Shown: in pieces, positions 4,605-5,742 of the stretch
Layout of the letters: every line of letters begins with the position of its first letter
Numbering within the stretch: position 1 is the first letter of the stretch
Origin: Hyphomicrobiales bacterium
GTDB taxonomy: Bacteria > Pseudomonadota > Alphaproteobacteria > Rhizobiales > JAJFHR01
Assembly (NCBI GenBank): GCA_021775515.1
Contig: JAJFHR010000001.1
Coordinates: 1 to 5,742, forward strand
Direction of reading: 5' to 3'
DNA: 5,742 nt
Translations under genes and position numbers: made by a program
Notes under the pieces: generated by a model
The model's database searches: none
What the model saw: only the letters and a program-made list of their open reading frames with translations
What the model was told of the DNA's origin: nothing

Positions 4605-5742
4605 CCGGCCACACCCTTTTTGAAACTATTATTGGTGCCGTGGTTAAGCCCGACGACGTTCGGGCGGTTGGGGCGCGGAGTTTCTTGTTTGGTGAGCACC
4701 TCGTCGCGGCGGCCAAAGGCCTTTTGCCGGCCGCCCTCGAGGATCAAAACATGATCGACGGCCGCCAGTAGACTTAAACGGTGGGCTATGACGATTACTG
4801 TGCGGTTTTTGTTTCTGAGTTCGTTGAGCGTCTGCACCATGGCAGCGTCGCCATTTCCGTCCAGATTGGAATTAGGTTCGTCCATCACAATCAGCGGCGG
4901 ATTGCCAAAAATGGCGCGCGCTACTGCCACGCGCTGGCGTTGGCCGGCAGATAAATTGGTGCCATTGGGTCCAAGTTGGCTTTCATAACCACCGGGCAGG
5001 CCAAGTATCAATTCATGTATTCCGGCAAGTTTTGCAGCTTCAATTATCTGTTTGGTGTCGGGCTCGGGGTTAAACCGCGAGATGTTCTGTTTGACGGTAC
5101 CATCGAACAGTTCAACGTCCTGTGGCAGATAACCGATATGTTGGCCCAGTTCCTCATGATCCCACTGATCGAAGGTTGCGCCATCAAGGCGAATTTCTCC
5201 GGCAACGCTTGGCCAGACATTCACTAATGTGCGGGCAAGAGTGGATTTGCCGGATCCACTGGGGCCTAAAATTGCCATCGCCTGACCAGGTTCGAGATCA
5301 AAATTTACGTCATCAACAATTAGTTGCTTTTTGCCTGGCGCGGTAATGCGCAGGCTACGTACGCGCAAAAACCCCTTGGGTTTTGGCAGTTGCATTCTGC
5401 TGGTGGTTTCAGGCGTGCTGTAGAGGAGCAAATCGAGCCGATGATAGGCCTGCCGGGCGCGTACAAATGCCCTCCATTGACCGATCGCCTGTTCTACCGG
5501 TTGAAGAGCGCGGCCGAGAATGATGGAGGCGGCAATCATTGATCCTGGCGATATAACCTGTTTGATTGACAGCCAAGCGCCAACAGCGAGCATGGCCGAT
5601 TGCAGGAACAGACGCATTGATTTGGAAATAGATGTCAGGGTTCCGGAACGGTCGCTGGCAACCCCGTGAGATTGAAGTGCCTCAAGGTGCTCTTTTCCCC
5701 ACAGAGTTTTAAATCGTGACACCATGCCCATGGCCGCGAGGG
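4601..5742 (-). CDS. Type I secretion ABC transporter, PrtD-type permease/ATPase (5' end beyond window)
   Basis: C-terminal part of an inner-membrane exporter that drives type I secretion by ATP hydrolysis. The frame stays open to the right edge; codons before the Met at 5731 read L-A-A, and the GMVSRF region matches the middle of PrtD proteins, so this Met is internal. About 200 N-terminal residues should lie outside. Numbered from that Met: the end of the membrane domain at about 38-90 with helices around 41-55 and 62-75; Walker A GPSGSGKST (156-164); Q-loop Q204 in YLPQDVELFDG; signature LSAGQRQR (260-267); Walker B LIVMDEP (280-286) with D-loop NSNLD (287-291); switch H317 in IAHR. LSAGQ and PNSNLD are the usual forms in the PrtD branch, not defects. 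It is followed by the HlyD-type adaptor with a four-base overlap, so both are in one operon. The promoter is outside the window. Confidence 0.94.
   Translation of the reverse strand, partial: LAAMGMVSRFKTLWGKEHLEALQSHGVASDRSGTLTSISKSMRLFLQSAMLAVGAWLSIKQVISPGSMIAASIILGRALQPVEQAIGQWRAFVRARQAYHRLDLLLYSTPETTSRMQLPKPKGFLRVRSLRITAPGKKQLIVDDVNFDLEPGQAMAILGPSGSGKSTLARTLVNVWPSVAGEIRLDGATFDQWDHEELGQHIGYLPQDVELFDGTVKQNISRFNPEPDTKQIIEAAKLAGIHELILGLPGGYESQLGPNGTNLSAGQRQRVAVARAIFGNPPLIVMDEPNSNLDGNGDAAMVQTLNELRNKNRTVIVIAHRLSLLAAVDHVLILEGGRQKAFGRRDEVLTKQETPRPNRPNVVGLNHGTNNSFKKGVAG

Noticed and set aside
4860..4960. LSAGQ in place of LSGGQ in the ABC transporter, considered as a defective signature
   Set aside because: LSAGQRQR with PNSNLD is the usual form in PrtD-type exporters; all other ATPase motifs are intact.

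Overview
The window reads as a chromosomal segment of an alphaproteobacterium. The main reasons are a CpdR-type single-domain response regulator, which belongs to the alphaproteobacterial cell-cycle circuit, and the divergent N-formylglutamate amidohydrolase gene beside it, an arrangement I recall from Rhizobiales and relatives. The PrtD/HlyD-type secretion pair is compatible with this but not diagnostic. Genus cannot be fixed by eye.

Layout from left to right. A HutG-family amidohydrolase lies on the minus strand (9-914, GTG start). A 311-base divergent control region (915-1225) follows, with a 20-bp-phased direct repeat and inverted repeats. Next are cpdR on the plus strand (1226-1585), a short spacer with a nested inverted repeat, and tRNA-Val(GAC) with encoded CCA (1745-1819). 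A divergent pair comes next: a TetR-family repressor (minus, 1878-2465) and a small VOC/glyoxalase-fold protein (plus, 2535-2954). Their 69-base spacer, together with the tetR start codon, carries two near-identical 19-bp palindromes, almost certainly the repressor's operators. A 345-base stretch without a gene (2955-3299) follows. The right half is a minus-strand operon of type I secretion genes: the C-terminal two thirds of a PrtD-type ABC transporter running off the right edge (4601-5742), overlapping by ATGA with a complete HlyD-family periplasmic adaptor (3300-4604).

How the genes work together. CpdR controls ClpXP proteolysis in related bacteria; nothing here ties the amidohydrolase to it except the shared promoter region. 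TetR and the VOC protein look like a self-contained, ligand-inducible detoxification or binding module. The ABC protein and the HlyD adaptor form the inner-membrane part of a type I exporter; its outer-membrane partner (TolC-like) and its substrate are not in the window. The strongest item for follow-up is the twin-operator TetR/VOC switch. I found no CRISPR array, insertion sequence, toxin-antitoxin pair or clear new system.
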